A stretch of DNA of 49,458 nt from a virus. The translations under genes and the position numbers were made by a program. Shown here in pieces: positions 24,639-32,771 of the stretch. The stretch is taken from IMG/VR virus record IMGVR_UViG_3300006854_000027, positions 1-49,458 of that record. One strand, 5' to 3'. The notes beneath the pieces are model-generated. The model was not told the DNA's origin and did not search any database. It saw only the letters and a program-made list of their open reading frames with translations. The stretch's first letter is position 1. Every line of letters begins with the position of its first letter.

Positions 24639-26019
24639 GACCGAACTCCTTGCGTAGAGCGTCGAGCAATGCTCGCTGATTTAGGGGTGGCTGCGCGCTC
24701 GGCTTGGCCGTTGGCGCGGGCGTCGGGATCGGGGCTGGAGCCGCATCGCGCGCGGTGAGCGCCTCCAGCGTGAACATCTGCTGCTGCGCCATCAGCTTGT
24801 CGCCGCCGGGTTGCGGCCCGTAGCCCATGAGCAGTCGCGCCTCGTTGTGCGTCAGGATGCCTTTGTCGACCGCCACGGCGAGCGTGTTGATCTGCGTCTG
24901 GCTGTCCATGCGGAACAGCCCGGTCAGATCGAACTCGGCGCGATAGCCCGCGTCGATCAGATAAAGCCCTTCCGACAGGATCAGTTCGAGGTGCTCGATC
25001 GGGCTTTGCAGAACCTGCTTGTAGTATTGCAGGTCGAGCAGCTCGGCATTGTTGTAGTTGGGCGGGTCTTTCACGCCGACCATGTAGCCGGGAATGCCGA
25101 ACGCGGCGGCAATCGATTCGTCGGTGTGCTTCAGCTGCTCGATCAACTGGCTGTCGACGGCGTTCTGCTGCATCGGCTCGAATTTCAGCCCGTTGCCCAT
25201 CACCGCCGTCTTGCCGCGATTTTCTTCCGAGTAGCCCTGATCCATCATCTTCTTGAGCCGCTCGATGTCCTCGGGCGGAATTTCGCCGGGGGCCGAGAGA
25301 AGCCCGCCCGGGCGCGCCGCGTTGTTGAAGAACTGCGCGGAAAATTCCTGCATCCCCAGCGATGCGATGGCGGGGGCGGAGGCGCAGAACAGCGGCGGCA
25401 TGCCCACCAGCGGGTCGAACAGGCAATTCATCCGGTCATGCATGAGATCGTCGGGCGTGACGATCACGCGGTCGGTCGGGATGCCCGCGAGATAATCGGT
25501 GTTCAGTTCGTAGAAGATCGAGCCGTCCGATGCGCGCAGCGGCTTCACGCGGTCCGGGTTCAGCACGTACATCGCCGTGACGACGGGCCGCTGGTCGTAT
25601 TCCTTCAGGATATAGGCGTTGCCCCGGCGCAGTTTCGAGATCATCCACGATTCAAAAAACTGGATGCGCGTCTGGTAGGCGTTGGGCTTGCTCATGACCG
25701 GCGTGAACGCCGATGACGTCGTCTCGCTCCAGACTTGCGCGCCCGCTCGACCGCTCGGCTGCATCAGCTTCAGCCGCATCTTGGCGATGTCGGCGGCGAT
25801 CATCGTAACGCAGCGATAGAGCGTGCCGTTTTGCAGCGGGTTGGACATGATCAGCGGCTTGTTGCGCTGCCATGCCCCGGCGAACGGCTCCTGCACTATC
25901 GGGAACCAGCCGCGCTCATAGAGATACGAACTGTTTTGCCCGTTGTTGATGATGGTCGACGGCGGCCCGATGGCGTCGAGCTGCTTGCGCACCGTGATTT
26001 CCATGCCGAAGATTTTCAC
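24622..26019 (-). CDS. Portal protein (HK97 family), 465 residues
   Basis: The start is GTG at 26019, overlapping the previous stop (GTGA). Conserved stretches such as NGTLYRCVTMIAADIAKM, QFFESWMISKLRRGNAY, VGMPPLFCASAPAI and EELL-like segments (LQYYKQVLQSPIEHLELIL) are typical of HK97-type portals. The C-terminal 60 residues are Pro/Ala-rich and probably disordered. The portal is the dodecameric DNA entry ring and the docking site for the terminase. Confidence 0.9.
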   Translation of the reverse strand: MKIFGMEITVRKQLDAIGPPSTIINNGQNSSYLYERGWFPIVQEPFAGAWQRNKPLIMSNPLQNGTLYRCVTMIAADIAKMRLKLMQPSGRAGAQVWSETTSSAFTPVMSKPNAYQTRIQFFESWMISKLRRGNAYILKEYDQRPVVTAMYVLNPDRVKPLRASDGSIFYELNTDYLAGIPTDRVIVTPDDLMHDRMNCLFDPLVGMPPLFCASAPAIASLGMQEFSAQFFNNAARPGGLLSAPGEIPPEDIERLKKMMDQGYSEENRGKTAVMGNGLKFEPMQQNAVDSQLIEQLKHTDESIAAAFGIPGYMVGVKDPPNYNNAELLDLQYYKQVLQSPIEHLELILSEGLYLIDAGYRAEFDLTGLFRMDSQTQINTLAVAVDKGILTHNEARLLMGYGPQPGGDKLMAQQQMFTLEALTARDAAPAPIPTPAPTAKPSAQPPLNQRALLDALRKEFGRAAAA

Positions 26020-26228
26020 TCGGCGTCCTCGGCGCGCATGACGCTGGTCTTGTAGGCGTGCTTGTCCTTCTTCGGCTTGCGCGGGGATGGAGTGTCCGGC
26101 TCCACCTCCGCGGCAAGCTGCGCGACGCCCAAGACATGGCGATCCGCGTCCGAACACGGCTCCAGCAGATCGCCGGGCCGGTAGTTGCGGTCGACATAGC
26201 GAAACGACTTGAGCGCGCGCATCGTCAT
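26016..26228 (-). CDS. Small protein between capsid and portal genes, 70 residues
   Basis: The start ATG at 26228 overlaps the capsid gene's stop (TGATG), and the end overlaps the portal start. The N-terminal half looks folded (ALKSFRYVDRNYRPGDLLE) and the C-terminal half is basic and Pro/Lys-rich. It may be a head-assembly or head-completion accessory protein; no family is recognised. Confidence 0.6.
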   Translation of the reverse strand: MTMRALKSFRYVDRNYRPGDLLEPCSDADRHVLGVAQLAAEVEPDTPSPRKPKKDKHAYKTSVMRAEDAE

Positions 26229-28204
26229 CAGGTCACCGCCCCGCCATACGCGGCATTGGTGATATAGAACACGCCCTTGGCGCGCAGCCGTGCCCACGTG
26301 CAGTAGCGCTCGGCCCGCACGAACAGCAGGTTGTTCTGGAAGGCGCTGATCAGGTGATAATCGCCCGAGGTCGGGTTGTCGTCCATTTCGATGGACGCCT
26401 CGGTCGATGCCACGATGTCGACGCCGCCGTCATCCGCCACGGCAATCGACGGCGGGTGCAGCGAGATCAGATAGCCCGCCGGGACGTTGGACGAGGTGAT
26501 GACCTGCATGCCGCCGATTGTGCCGCCCGCGCCGGTGACGCCCGGGAACTGCAACACGCCGAGCGTCGTGTAGATCATGCCGATGGCCGTCCCCAGTTGC
26601 GGCGTCGTGAGCAGGACGATCTCGTCGGTCGGGATGAAGTTGTCCTGCGCGTGCTTGATGATCTGCCGCAGATCGTGCACCAGATCGGTCGATGCCGTGC
26701 CCGAGGCCGCGTCCGAATCGGCACCGTTGGTGATCGAGGCCGGTCGCACGCCGGTGATCGCCGTCACCGCCGGATCGACGAATTGCTGATCCATGAAGCG
26801 GGCAATCGAGGCCGCCAGCTTGTCGCGCGCCCATGTCTCGACGGCGGGATTGCTGAAGCGCGCGAGCTCCTGCGTCACGCCGATGATGAGCGCGATCTTG
26901 TTGAAGGTGAGGCTGACCGAATCGAACGCGCCGGCTGCGGCGGGCTTGGCGCGGCCCTCCCCGACCCAGTTCGACGTGATCGCCGCCGTGTCGCGCGGGA
27001 TGCGCACGTTGAACGGCACGCGCGTCAGGTTCGGGATCTTGCCGAAAAAGGTCTGCGGCAAAAGAAACTGCACGAACTCGGAAGCAAGATTTTGTGCATA
27101 GACCAGCGGGCTGGCCCATGTCGTGCCCGTTGTCGTGCCGGTGGCGACCGCCGCCTTGCGTGTCAGCATCTCCTCGATCTGCGGCCACTGGCCGCAATGC
27201 TCGCGCGCGACCTGCACCACGTCGCGATTGTATTCGCGCGCGTGCAGCTGGCAGGCGAGCACCTTCATCAACCCGATGCCCGGCTCAAGCTTCGGCGCGG
27301 TCACCTTGAACACCGGCCGTTCGCCGCTGTATTCGATGGCGCGCCCGTCGTCGGTAGCGACCACCACCGGCTTGGCCTTGGCGATCAGTTCGGTCTGGAT
27401 CATCCGGCAATCGCTCAGTTCGCGATCAATCGACTTGATCGTCGCCGCGCGATTGTCGAAGTCTTCCTGCTCGGCCTGATCCTTGGTGCGGTTTTCGTCG
27501 GTGACTTTCGTCTGGATGGCCTCAAGCGCCGCCATTTCTGCGGCGCGCTTTTCCTCGAGCCCTTTCATGCGCTCTTGGTTTGTCATCGGCATTTGCGTCC
27601 TGCGCTCCAATGAAAATGATGTCTTGCGGGCCGCGACTGCGGCGGGGTTCGGGCCAGACCTGGCCGGGGCGATCTTGTCTTGCGCATCGCTGGCGGACTC
27701 GCCGCGCAAGGCCTGATCGATGGATCGAATATTGACGATGGTCGCTTCCTCGTTGGCGGGGATGGTGACGGCGGAAAGCTCCAGCCATTCCCACACCTTG
27801 TAGCGCACCGGGTCGAACCAGCCCGTCGACTTCGGATCGACCGGCTCTTCCTCGATGCCCTTGAAGCCAATCGAGACGGCGCGCACCAGCCCGCTCTTGA
27901 GACTTTGCCATGCCTCGTCGAGACGATCTTTCAGCTTGCCGGTTTCCTCGATCTTGACCAATTGCGCACGGAACGGAATGCCGTTCTCGGTCGGCTGCGC
28001 CCATGTGACGTGCCCGATGGGTTCACTCGATCTGTGCTGCCACAGGAGCGGCATCGGCAATTTGAATTTCGCGCCCATCGGCTCGACGATGTCGCCGACT
28101 CGGTCCGGTGTCGGCGTCGATGCCATGCCCTCGATGATGCGCTGCTGCTCGTCGACGCTTTTGATGGCGAGCGTCGAATAGGCAAAGCCGTTATGCATTG
28201 GCAT
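26228..28204 (-). CDS. Prohead protease fused to HK97-type major capsid protein, 658 residues
   Basis: Residues 1-165 match a U35-type prohead protease, with likely catalytic His57 (WQHRSSEP), Ser111 (RAVSIGF) and Glu142 (LELSAVTIP). Residues about 205-290 are a charged helical scaffold-like (delta) region beginning at an internal Met run. From about 300 to the end is an HK97 capsid fold (SNWVGEGRAKP; FVDPAVTAI; IVLLTTPQLG). Fusion of protease and capsid in one chain is known in some phages; the protease would cut itself free. AGGAAGGG precedes the ATG. Confidence 0.9.
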   Translation of the reverse strand: MPMHNGFAYSTLAIKSVDEQQRIIEGMASTPTPDRVGDIVEPMGAKFKLPMPLLWQHRSSEPIGHVTWAQPTENGIPFRAQLVKIEETGKLKDRLDEAWQSLKSGLVRAVSIGFKGIEEEPVDPKSTGWFDPVRYKVWEWLELSAVTIPANEEATIVNIRSIDQALRGESASDAQDKIAPARSGPNPAAVAARKTSFSLERRTQMPMTNQERMKGLEEKRAAEMAALEAIQTKVTDENRTKDQAEQEDFDNRAATIKSIDRELSDCRMIQTELIAKAKPVVVATDDGRAIEYSGERPVFKVTAPKLEPGIGLMKVLACQLHAREYNRDVVQVAREHCGQWPQIEEMLTRKAAVATGTTTGTTWASPLVYAQNLASEFVQFLLPQTFFGKIPNLTRVPFNVRIPRDTAAITSNWVGEGRAKPAAAGAFDSVSLTFNKIALIIGVTQELARFSNPAVETWARDKLAASIARFMDQQFVDPAVTAITGVRPASITNGADSDAASGTASTDLVHDLRQIIKHAQDNFIPTDEIVLLTTPQLGTAIGMIYTTLGVLQFPGVTGAGGTIGGMQVITSSNVPAGYLISLHPPSIAVADDGGVDIVASTEASIEMDDNPTSGDYHLISAFQNNLLFVRAERYCTWARLRAKGVFYITNAAYGGAVT

Positions 28205-28217
28205 TGGGTATCCCTTC

Positions 28218-29882
28218 CTAGATGAAGGCGATCTGATACGTGGGAGCCTTGGCCGGGTTGCCGCTCATGACGACGGCGGCGTCGAACAGCGCCATTACCG
28301 GGTCGATCTTGGCATCGCCTGCGTTCTGTTTCGTCGCGCGGATCGCCGTCGCCGTCGGCTCGATCTTGATGTTGCCGACCGCCCAGCGCATCAGCCCCGA
28401 GCCGGAATGCCACAGCGTGCCCGCCGCCAGCCGCCGCTCGGTGCCCTTGATGACGTTCATCAGCCCGTAGCCCTGCGGCGCGCCGATGAGGTTTTTCTTC
28501 TCCACCGTGACGCCTATCGCCGCGAGCTTCTCGACCATTTCGCCGATGCCCGCCGGGTCGACCGCCACGGCGGCGAGCTTGTTTCGCTTCTTGATCAGGC
28601 TGATGATCTCGACGATGGAGCCGACGTCGTCCAGCTCGTCCTGCACAATCGTCAATTCCCCGGCTTGCTGGAAATCCAGCAGCGTTGCCGCGATGGTATG
28701 CCTTCGCTGCAGGACGCCCTCGTGACACCAAGCATGCGACCAAGCGAGCCAATGCTTGGTTTCGCGGCAGCGTCCGAGGATACACAGGCCGAACAGATCA
28801 TCCAGCCCGCCGCCATCCAGCCCCGCCACCACGATCTCGCTTCGCTCCAGCACGCTGTCGAGCGTCAGACTTGGATCTGCCTGCCGCTGCCAGAACTCCG
28901 AACCGGCCCAACGGTCGCCGCGCAAAGTCTGCCCGATCTCGACGTTGAAATGCTGGCTGGCGAACAGCGCAAGCTCGCCGCTGCCGCGCCGCTTCGCCTC
29001 GATCAAGTTGGTTCGCAGAAAATCAGGATCGACCGATGTGCCCAGCGAGGGATTGAGCAGCGGCCACACCTGTTCGTCTTCCCAGCGCTCGACCATGTCG
29101 CGCGGCAATTCGTAGAGGATCGGCAATAATGGTTTGGGCAATACAAGTCGCCCGTCGCGCACGTCGCGCGCGCGCGCGAGTTCCGCCTTGAACACCCCGG
29201 CGGGCGGCGCTTTGCTTTGCGTGGTGATCTGAATGAGAAAGCCGTCCGGCCGCGACGCCAGCGCGCCGCGCATTTCGACGAAGATGTCGGCGGCATGCGC
29301 CTTGCTGGCGAAAATGTGCGTCTCGTCGATCAGCGTCCCCAGCGCCTTGCCGCCCGTTACCACGTCGGTATCCGCCGCCTTGATCTGCAAGAAGCTTCCC
29401 GAATTGCGGTGCGTGATGCGCCGGATATTGTCCTGAATGTGGAACAGCTCGTTGAGCTTCTCGTCGAGCTTGATCATGCCGCGCGCCTGCCGGAAGGAAA
29501 TTCCGGCGATCTCGATGGTCGGGGCGAGGAAGTTGAACTCGGCGCCGGGGCGGCGCTTGACGTTGCAGATGATCGCCGTGAGCATGATCGCAGCGCTGAT
29601 CGTGCTCTTGCCGTTTTTCTTCGGCACCAGCAGAAAATATTCCTGAATGCGCCGCACGTCCTCGACCGGGTCATACGACCCGAACAGCGCCTCCACGATG
29701 GGGAACACCCATGGCGCGCATTTGTCGCCGAACGTCGGCGTGCCATTGACGTCGGGTAGACGTAGTCGCTTGAAGCAGCGCAAGCCCTTCGCCGCCTCGG
29801 CCTTGTAGAGCGGCAAGTCGGGCACGAGCGTTTTGCCAGCCAGCAGGCGCTCGCGCCAGTCAACGCAGCTTGTATCCCACAT
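28218..29882 (-). CDS. terL: Terminase large subunit, 554 residues
   Basis: The N-terminal ATPase shows a Walker A (LLVPKKNGKST, about 84-94) and a Walker B with catalytic acid (TLIDETH, 183-189). The C-terminal nuclease shows GLDGGGLDD (Asp356, Asp361-362) and a late Asp (ALFDAAV). This is a TerL of the HK97-like lineage, which pumps DNA into the prohead and cuts the concatemer. It starts 3 bases after the small subunit. Confidence 0.93.
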   Translation of the reverse strand: MWDTSCVDWRERLLAGKTLVPDLPLYKAEAAKGLRCFKRLRLPDVNGTPTFGDKCAPWVFPIVEALFGSYDPVEDVRRIQEYFLLVPKKNGKSTISAAIMLTAIICNVKRRPGAEFNFLAPTIEIAGISFRQARGMIKLDEKLNELFHIQDNIRRITHRNSGSFLQIKAADTDVVTGGKALGTLIDETHIFASKAHAADIFVEMRGALASRPDGFLIQITTQSKAPPAGVFKAELARARDVRDGRLVLPKPLLPILYELPRDMVERWEDEQVWPLLNPSLGTSVDPDFLRTNLIEAKRRGSGELALFASQHFNVEIGQTLRGDRWAGSEFWQRQADPSLTLDSVLERSEIVVAGLDGGGLDDLFGLCILGRCRETKHWLAWSHAWCHEGVLQRRHTIAATLLDFQQAGELTIVQDELDDVGSIVEIISLIKKRNKLAAVAVDPAGIGEMVEKLAAIGVTVEKKNLIGAPQGYGLMNVIKGTERRLAAGTLWHSGSGLMRWAVGNIKIEPTATAIRATKQNAGDAKIDPVMALFDAAVVMSGNPAKAPTYQIAFI

Positions 29883-29885
29883 CAG

Positions 29886-30272
29886 CTAGTTGAGCGCGTC
29901 GCTTGGCGTCGTCACCAGATCGGTGCCCCACTCGGAGCCAAGCCCCGCGCGTTTCGCCGCCCAGCTTTGCTCTTCCTTCTTGGAAATAACCTCGACCACG
30001 GCGTTGGGGTCTTTCCAGCCGAGCCGCGTCTTGCACCAGAATATCGCGGCCGTCACCGACTGCGGACCATTGCCTATCGCTTTCTCGAACAGCGATTGAG
30101 CGACAAGCGTATCCGTTTTCACCTTGCCCAGATCAAGTTCTCGCCTAAAATACTTGCGCAGCGTCTCGTCGGACATGTCCATGACCAGCGCAATGCCGTC
30201 ATGCCGAATACCAAGCCCGGCCATCTTCTCGACTTTCTGCCGGTCTTTCGCGGTGATCTTGAATTTTGCCAT
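29886..30272 (-). CDS. terS: Terminase small subunit-like protein, 128 residues
   Basis: The N-terminal region (KDRQKVEKMAGLGIRHDGIALVMDMSDETLRKYF) is a helix-turn-helix of the sort used by small terminases to hold the packaging site; it is quoted here in parts as residues 9-42. The protein has a helical middle and a basic/acidic tail. AAGGAA precedes the ATG, and TerL follows directly. The family call rests on this context and the HTH. Confidence 0.8.
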   Translation of the reverse strand: MAKFKITAKDRQKVEKMAGLGIRHDGIALVMDMSDETLRKYFRRELDLGKVKTDTLVAQSLFEKAIGNGPQSVTAAIFWCKTRLGWKDPNAVVEVISKKEEQSWAAKRAGLGSEWGTDLVTTPSDALN

Positions 30273-30339
30273 TGATTATTTTCCTTTTGATAGCGCCAAG
30301 CCGCGACCCTAAAACCCAATAAAAAAAGCGGCAATGGGC

Positions 30340-30430
30340 ACATGCGCGGTCATAGCGCCCGCGGATAATTTTCCGCCGATATCCCCCCTAGGGTCAGGTC
30401 ATTACTTTGAGCCATTTCTTTTGCGCGATT
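30340..30430. other. Candidate packaging (cos-type) region upstream of the small terminase
   Basis: Between HNH and terS the sequence carries a palindrome GCGGATAATTTTCCGC (30361-30376, outer arms match) and a CCCTAGGG palindrome inside a C-run (30383-30393), followed by GGTCAGGTCA. HNH genes beside the terminase are a feature of many cos-packaging HK97-like phages. The site assignment is inference. Confidence 0.3.
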
Positions 30431-30448
30431 CTTTTTGCCCGCTTGCGC

Positions 30449-30757
30449 TCAGACGGTATTGAATAACCGTTTTGTTTTTTCAATTACGGTCTTGGTGGTG
30501 TGACATGAGCCGCAGAGGCATTGCCCGTTATCCAGTGTCCATGTGCCGCCGTCTTTCAGCTCGACGATATGATCAGCAAACATCCGTTGCTCTTGTCTGC
30601 CGCACCGTTGACAGGCGAAGCCTGCACGTCGCTTCACTTGCAAGGCCCAGCCGACATGATGTGATGTGCGATAGGCGGGATTGGTCTCACGCGGCAGGGG
30701 TGGCACCGTCTGAGTGTTCACGGTCGGGATGCTTGCCTTCAATGTTCTGATGCGCAT
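30449..30757 (-). CDS. HNH endonuclease, packaging-associated type, 102 residues
   Basis: Zinc-knuckle pair CQRC (49-52) and CGSCH (82-86) frame the HNH core ADHIVELKDGG (Asp62, His63) and DNGQC (Asn77). Phage HNH proteins in this exact place, next to terminase subunits, are known to help TerL cut the packaging site. It is on the same strand as the terminase genes. Confidence 0.88.
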   Translation of the reverse strand: MRIRTLKASIPTVNTQTVPPLPRETNPAYRTSHHVGWALQVKRRAGFACQRCGRQEQRMFADHIVELKDGGTWTLDNGQCLCGSCHTTKTVIEKTKRLFNTV

Positions 30758-30795
30758 GCTTCATTCCCGGTCTGTTCTGCCGCCGTTGATCCAGA

Positions 30796-30897
30796 TCAAA
30801 TTGTTTCGCAGCGGAAGATCATGCCGTATCCGCAGTGCGGACAGGTCTTCGCGCTCGACAGCATGCCTTTGCCACAGTTGGGGCAATTGATCACCAT
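30796..30897 (-). CDS. 33-residue double-CxxC zinc ribbon
   Basis: ATG at 30897 follows a full GGAGG on the minus strand with good spacing, and TGA is at 30796-30798. The peptide is MVINCPNCGKGM..TCPHCGYGMIF, two CPxCG knuckles 16 residues apart, which makes a minimal zinc ribbon. It lies between HNH and a gene on the other strand. It could regulate transcription or bind nucleic acid or protein; the function is unknown. Confidence 0.65.
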   Translation of the reverse strand: MVINCPNCGKGMLSSAKTCPHCGYGMIFRCETI

Positions 30898-30910
30898 TGG
30901 TGGGGCCTCC

Positions 30911-31306
30911 ATGGTTGCTTACAATTTCAAGCCGCGCTTTGCGCAGGCGATATTATCCGGCGAGAAGACGCAGACCATCCGCGCATTTCGCACGGCACGT
31001 CATGCCGCCGCTGGCGACACCATGCAGCTTTATTGCGGGATGCGCACCAAGCACGCGCGTCAATTGCTGGAGGTGATCTGCACGCGCAACGTCTCGTGCA
31101 ACATGGCAAGAAACCGCGTCAGCGTGGATGGGGTGCTGGTCGAGGACCTCGACGACTTCGCGCGCAAGGACGGTTTCCGCAATTGGCGCGAACTGATCGA
31201 TTTCTTTCTCGATATATACGAATTGCCGTTCAGTGGCCGGCTGATCTGCTGGAAACTTCCCGACGCCGCGTGTCATGCCGCGACGCCGGGAAGTCGGTCA
31301 CCATGA
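30911..31306 (+). CDS. ASCH-domain protein, 131 residues
   Basis: The N-terminus (YNFKPRFAQAILSGEKTQTIRAF, given here to residue 25 in two parts) is the typical ASCH opening with K-P and a G-x-K-x-x-x-R motif. ASCH domains have a PUA-like fold and bind RNA or modified nucleotides. I prefer ATG 30911; an earlier ATG at 30821 would translate the opposite strand of the zinc-ribbon gene. It is a lone plus-strand gene among leftward genes. Confidence 0.7.
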   Translation: MVAYNFKPRFAQAILSGEKTQTIRAFRTARHAAAGDTMQLYCGMRTKHARQLLEVICTRNVSCNMARNRVSVDGVLVEDLDDFARKDGFRNWRELIDFFLDIYELPFSGRLICWKLPDAACHAATPGSRSP

Positions 31307-31481
31307 ACAGCTTCGGGATGCAGACTGACCGAAGCGGGGCGGATGCTTTCTGATTCGCAAGCTTCGCACAACCACCGTGCCAGCTTTCCACGGGAGGCAG
31401 GGCCGAAGAAATGGCCGGGCAATTTGCGAGAAGGTCCTACGGACAGACAGTCAACAGAATCGCCCGCCGATTCCCTACCGT

Positions 31482-31502
31482 ATTTGCCATGGGTCGGCAA
31501 AT
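31482..31502. promoter_or_regulatory. Inverted repeat just downstream of the NusG-like gene
   Basis: ATTTGCC (31482-31488) and GGCAAAT (31496-31502) form a perfect 7-bp inverted repeat with a 7-base loop right after the stop of the NusG-like gene. No T run follows on either strand. It may be a weak terminator, an mRNA stabiliser, or a pause element. The flanking stretch 31307-31502 holds no convincing gene. Confidence 0.4.
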
Positions 31503-32012
31503 TTAGATCGAGGACAGCCGCGCCAGCGAGACGTTGACCGTCAATTCGCGGCCGAGATACGAGATCAGCAGATCGACGCGGTCGGCGGTGCGCGCGCGCA
31601 TGACCTTGCCGACAAATTCGGCAAAAGGCCCGTCATCGTCGAGCATGACATCGGTTCCTGGCGGGAACGGATTCGGCGCTTTGGTCTTGTCGAACAATCC
31701 AAGCGCCTGCATGCGTTGAAGTTTTTCCACAAAGCCGATGGGTATGGCGACCGGCTTCTGCAAATTGCACAGCACGTCGCGCACGCCGTCGCAGTCTCTG
31801 ATCTCGTTCCATTTCGCATCGGCGGAATCGAAGCGCGCAAACAGATAGCAGGGGAAAAGTGGCAATTCGATAAACAGGCGCACGCCGCGCCGAAAGCGTT
31901 TGTGCCGCTCCATTGGCACGTAGACGCCAAAGCCGAGCGCGCGAATCTCTCCACAGGTTTTTTGCTCTGTGCCGCCGTCAGTGAAAGCGACGTGCCAGCG
32001 TTCTGTGCCCAT
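31503..32012 (-). CDS. NusG/RfaH-like transcription factor, probable antiterminator, 169 residues
   Basis: The N-terminal domain follows the NGN pattern: WHVAFTDGGTEQKTCGEIRALGFGVYVP at residues 6-33 (two short blocks), then LPLFPCYLFARFD as the typical P-x-F-P-x-Y-x-F strand. The C-terminus (FAEFVGKVMRARTADRVDLLISYLG) looks like a KOW-type domain. Such proteins bind RNA polymerase and stop pausing or termination. It points the same way as the packaging and structural operon, so it may control late gene expression. An operator-like palindrome lies about 100 bases upstream. Confidence 0.85.
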   Translation of the reverse strand: MGTERWHVAFTDGGTEQKTCGEIRALGFGVYVPMERHKRFRRGVRLFIELPLFPCYLFARFDSADAKWNEIRDCDGVRDVLCNLQKPVAIPIGFVEKLQRMQALGLFDKTKAPNPFPPGTDVMLDDDGPFAEFVGKVMRARTADRVDLLISYLGRELTVNVSLARLSSI

Positions 32013-32107
32013 GATCGAGTGGAAGGCGTTCTAGACGCTGATTCGTCGAAAATCCAGTTTTTGGCACTGACGCTGTCGGATGTGCTTGATTGCCTAGCGC
32101 CTAATTA

Positions 32108-32121
32108 GCGAAAATTGTCGC
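32108..32121. promoter_or_regulatory. Operator-like near-palindrome (site 1)
   Basis: GCGAAAATTGTCGC is a 14-bp near-palindrome with one mismatched pair. Read on the minus strand it is followed directly by TAATTA, just as the related site at 44250-44263 is followed by TAAACG, the -10 of a promoter. It may place the NusG-like gene under the same repressor as the recombination operon. No good -35 is visible here. Confidence 0.5.
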
Positions 32122-32431
32122 TTTTTACCCTTGGCTTTAGCAAGGCGTTTTGCGATATTTGCTTCACGGCGTGTATGTCCGAACGCAAGAAGCCCAACAC
32201 CCTCGGACGCTCCCAGATAGTCGCACCCAAACGGGCATCAACCCTGCAAGTCCGACGCCGAAGGGAAAGTAAAGGTTCAAAGCCGCCACGAGCGCCGAAC
32301 CCGAAGATCGAAGCAAGAGCGAAGCTCGCGCGGGAGGAAGTTTCTGTAGAACACCCGGGCGAACGAAAGCGGAGCAAAAGTCGGGAGACGCGCCCAGACG
32401 AACGACCCGACACTAGAGACTCCACGCTTCG

Positions 32432-32461
32432 ATGACTTTCAAACTTTTCAAAAAATAGATT
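32432..32461 (+). promoter_or_regulatory. Candidate promoter of the rightward operon
   Basis: ATGACT (32432-32437) and TAGATT (32456-32461) are separated by 18 bases of A/T-rich sequence. The match to the sigma70 consensus is moderate (4 of 6 at each box). It points toward the gene at 32513 and lies just before a hairpin. Confidence 0.35.
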
Positions 32462-32479
32462 GCCGCGTGCAAGCGCGGC
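32462..32479 (+). promoter_or_regulatory. Leader hairpin before the rightward operon
   Basis: GCCGCG and CGCGGC form a perfect 6-bp stem with a 6-base loop, flanked by ATTGCC/GGCAAT that can extend the pairing. GTTTGG follows, not a T run. It may protect the 5' end of the mRNA or act as an attenuator. Confidence 0.4.
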
Positions 32480-32512
32480 GTTTGGCAATTTGCCCCACAG
32501 GAGATTTTGAAA

Positions 32513-32740
32513 ATGAAGACGCACAAGATCAACGGACTTTTCGGCAAGAATGAAACGAACACGACGACCGTCATGGATGCCTCGGAGATCGGCTTGAAAC
32601 CCGGTCAATGGCCCGACGAAATTCGCTCGGGCAATCACATTCTGATGCGCCATCTCGAAGACATCAGCAACGGCGAATTGCTCGGCATCATTTACCGCGA
32701 CGAGCGGCAGAATGTCGAACTTCACTTGCTGAACGATTGA
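32513..32740 (+). CDS. First gene of the rightward operon, hypothetical, 75 residues
   Basis: ATG at 32513 lies behind ACAGGAGA, the shared ribosome-binding box of this operon. The protein is mixed alpha/beta (IRSGNHILMRHLEDISNGE; LGIIYRDERQNVELHLL) and acidic. No family is recognised. As the first small gene after the early promoter it may act on the host or as a regulator. Confidence 0.7.
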   Translation: MKTHKINGLFGKNETNTTTVMDASEIGLKPGQWPDEIRSGNHILMRHLEDISNGELLGIIYRDERQNVELHLLND

Positions 32741-32771
32741 AACTCAAAAACCCCGACAGGAGAACTGGAAC

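Larger units (their letters stand above)
32013..32512. promoter_or_regulatory. 500-base intergenic control region between NusG-like gene and rightward operon
   Basis: No convincing gene is seen here. A 106-residue plus-strand frame and a 206-residue minus-strand frame both look non-coding (low-complexity basic residues, no Shine-Dalgarno). The region holds an operator-like palindrome at 32108-32121, a candidate promoter at 32432-32461 and a GC hairpin at 32462-32479, so it probably drives transcription both ways. Confidence 0.6.

Noticed and set aside
31343-31537. 64-residue plus-strand frame after the ASCH gene
   Set aside because: It is polar and low in structure, has no ribosome-binding site, and runs into the NusG-like gene on the other strand.
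32105-32725. 206-residue minus-strand frame and 106-residue plus-strand frame (32115-32435) in the control region
   Set aside because: They overlap each other, lack Shine-Dalgarno sequences, and have low-complexity composition. The minus frame also runs antisense through the first gene of the rightward operon.
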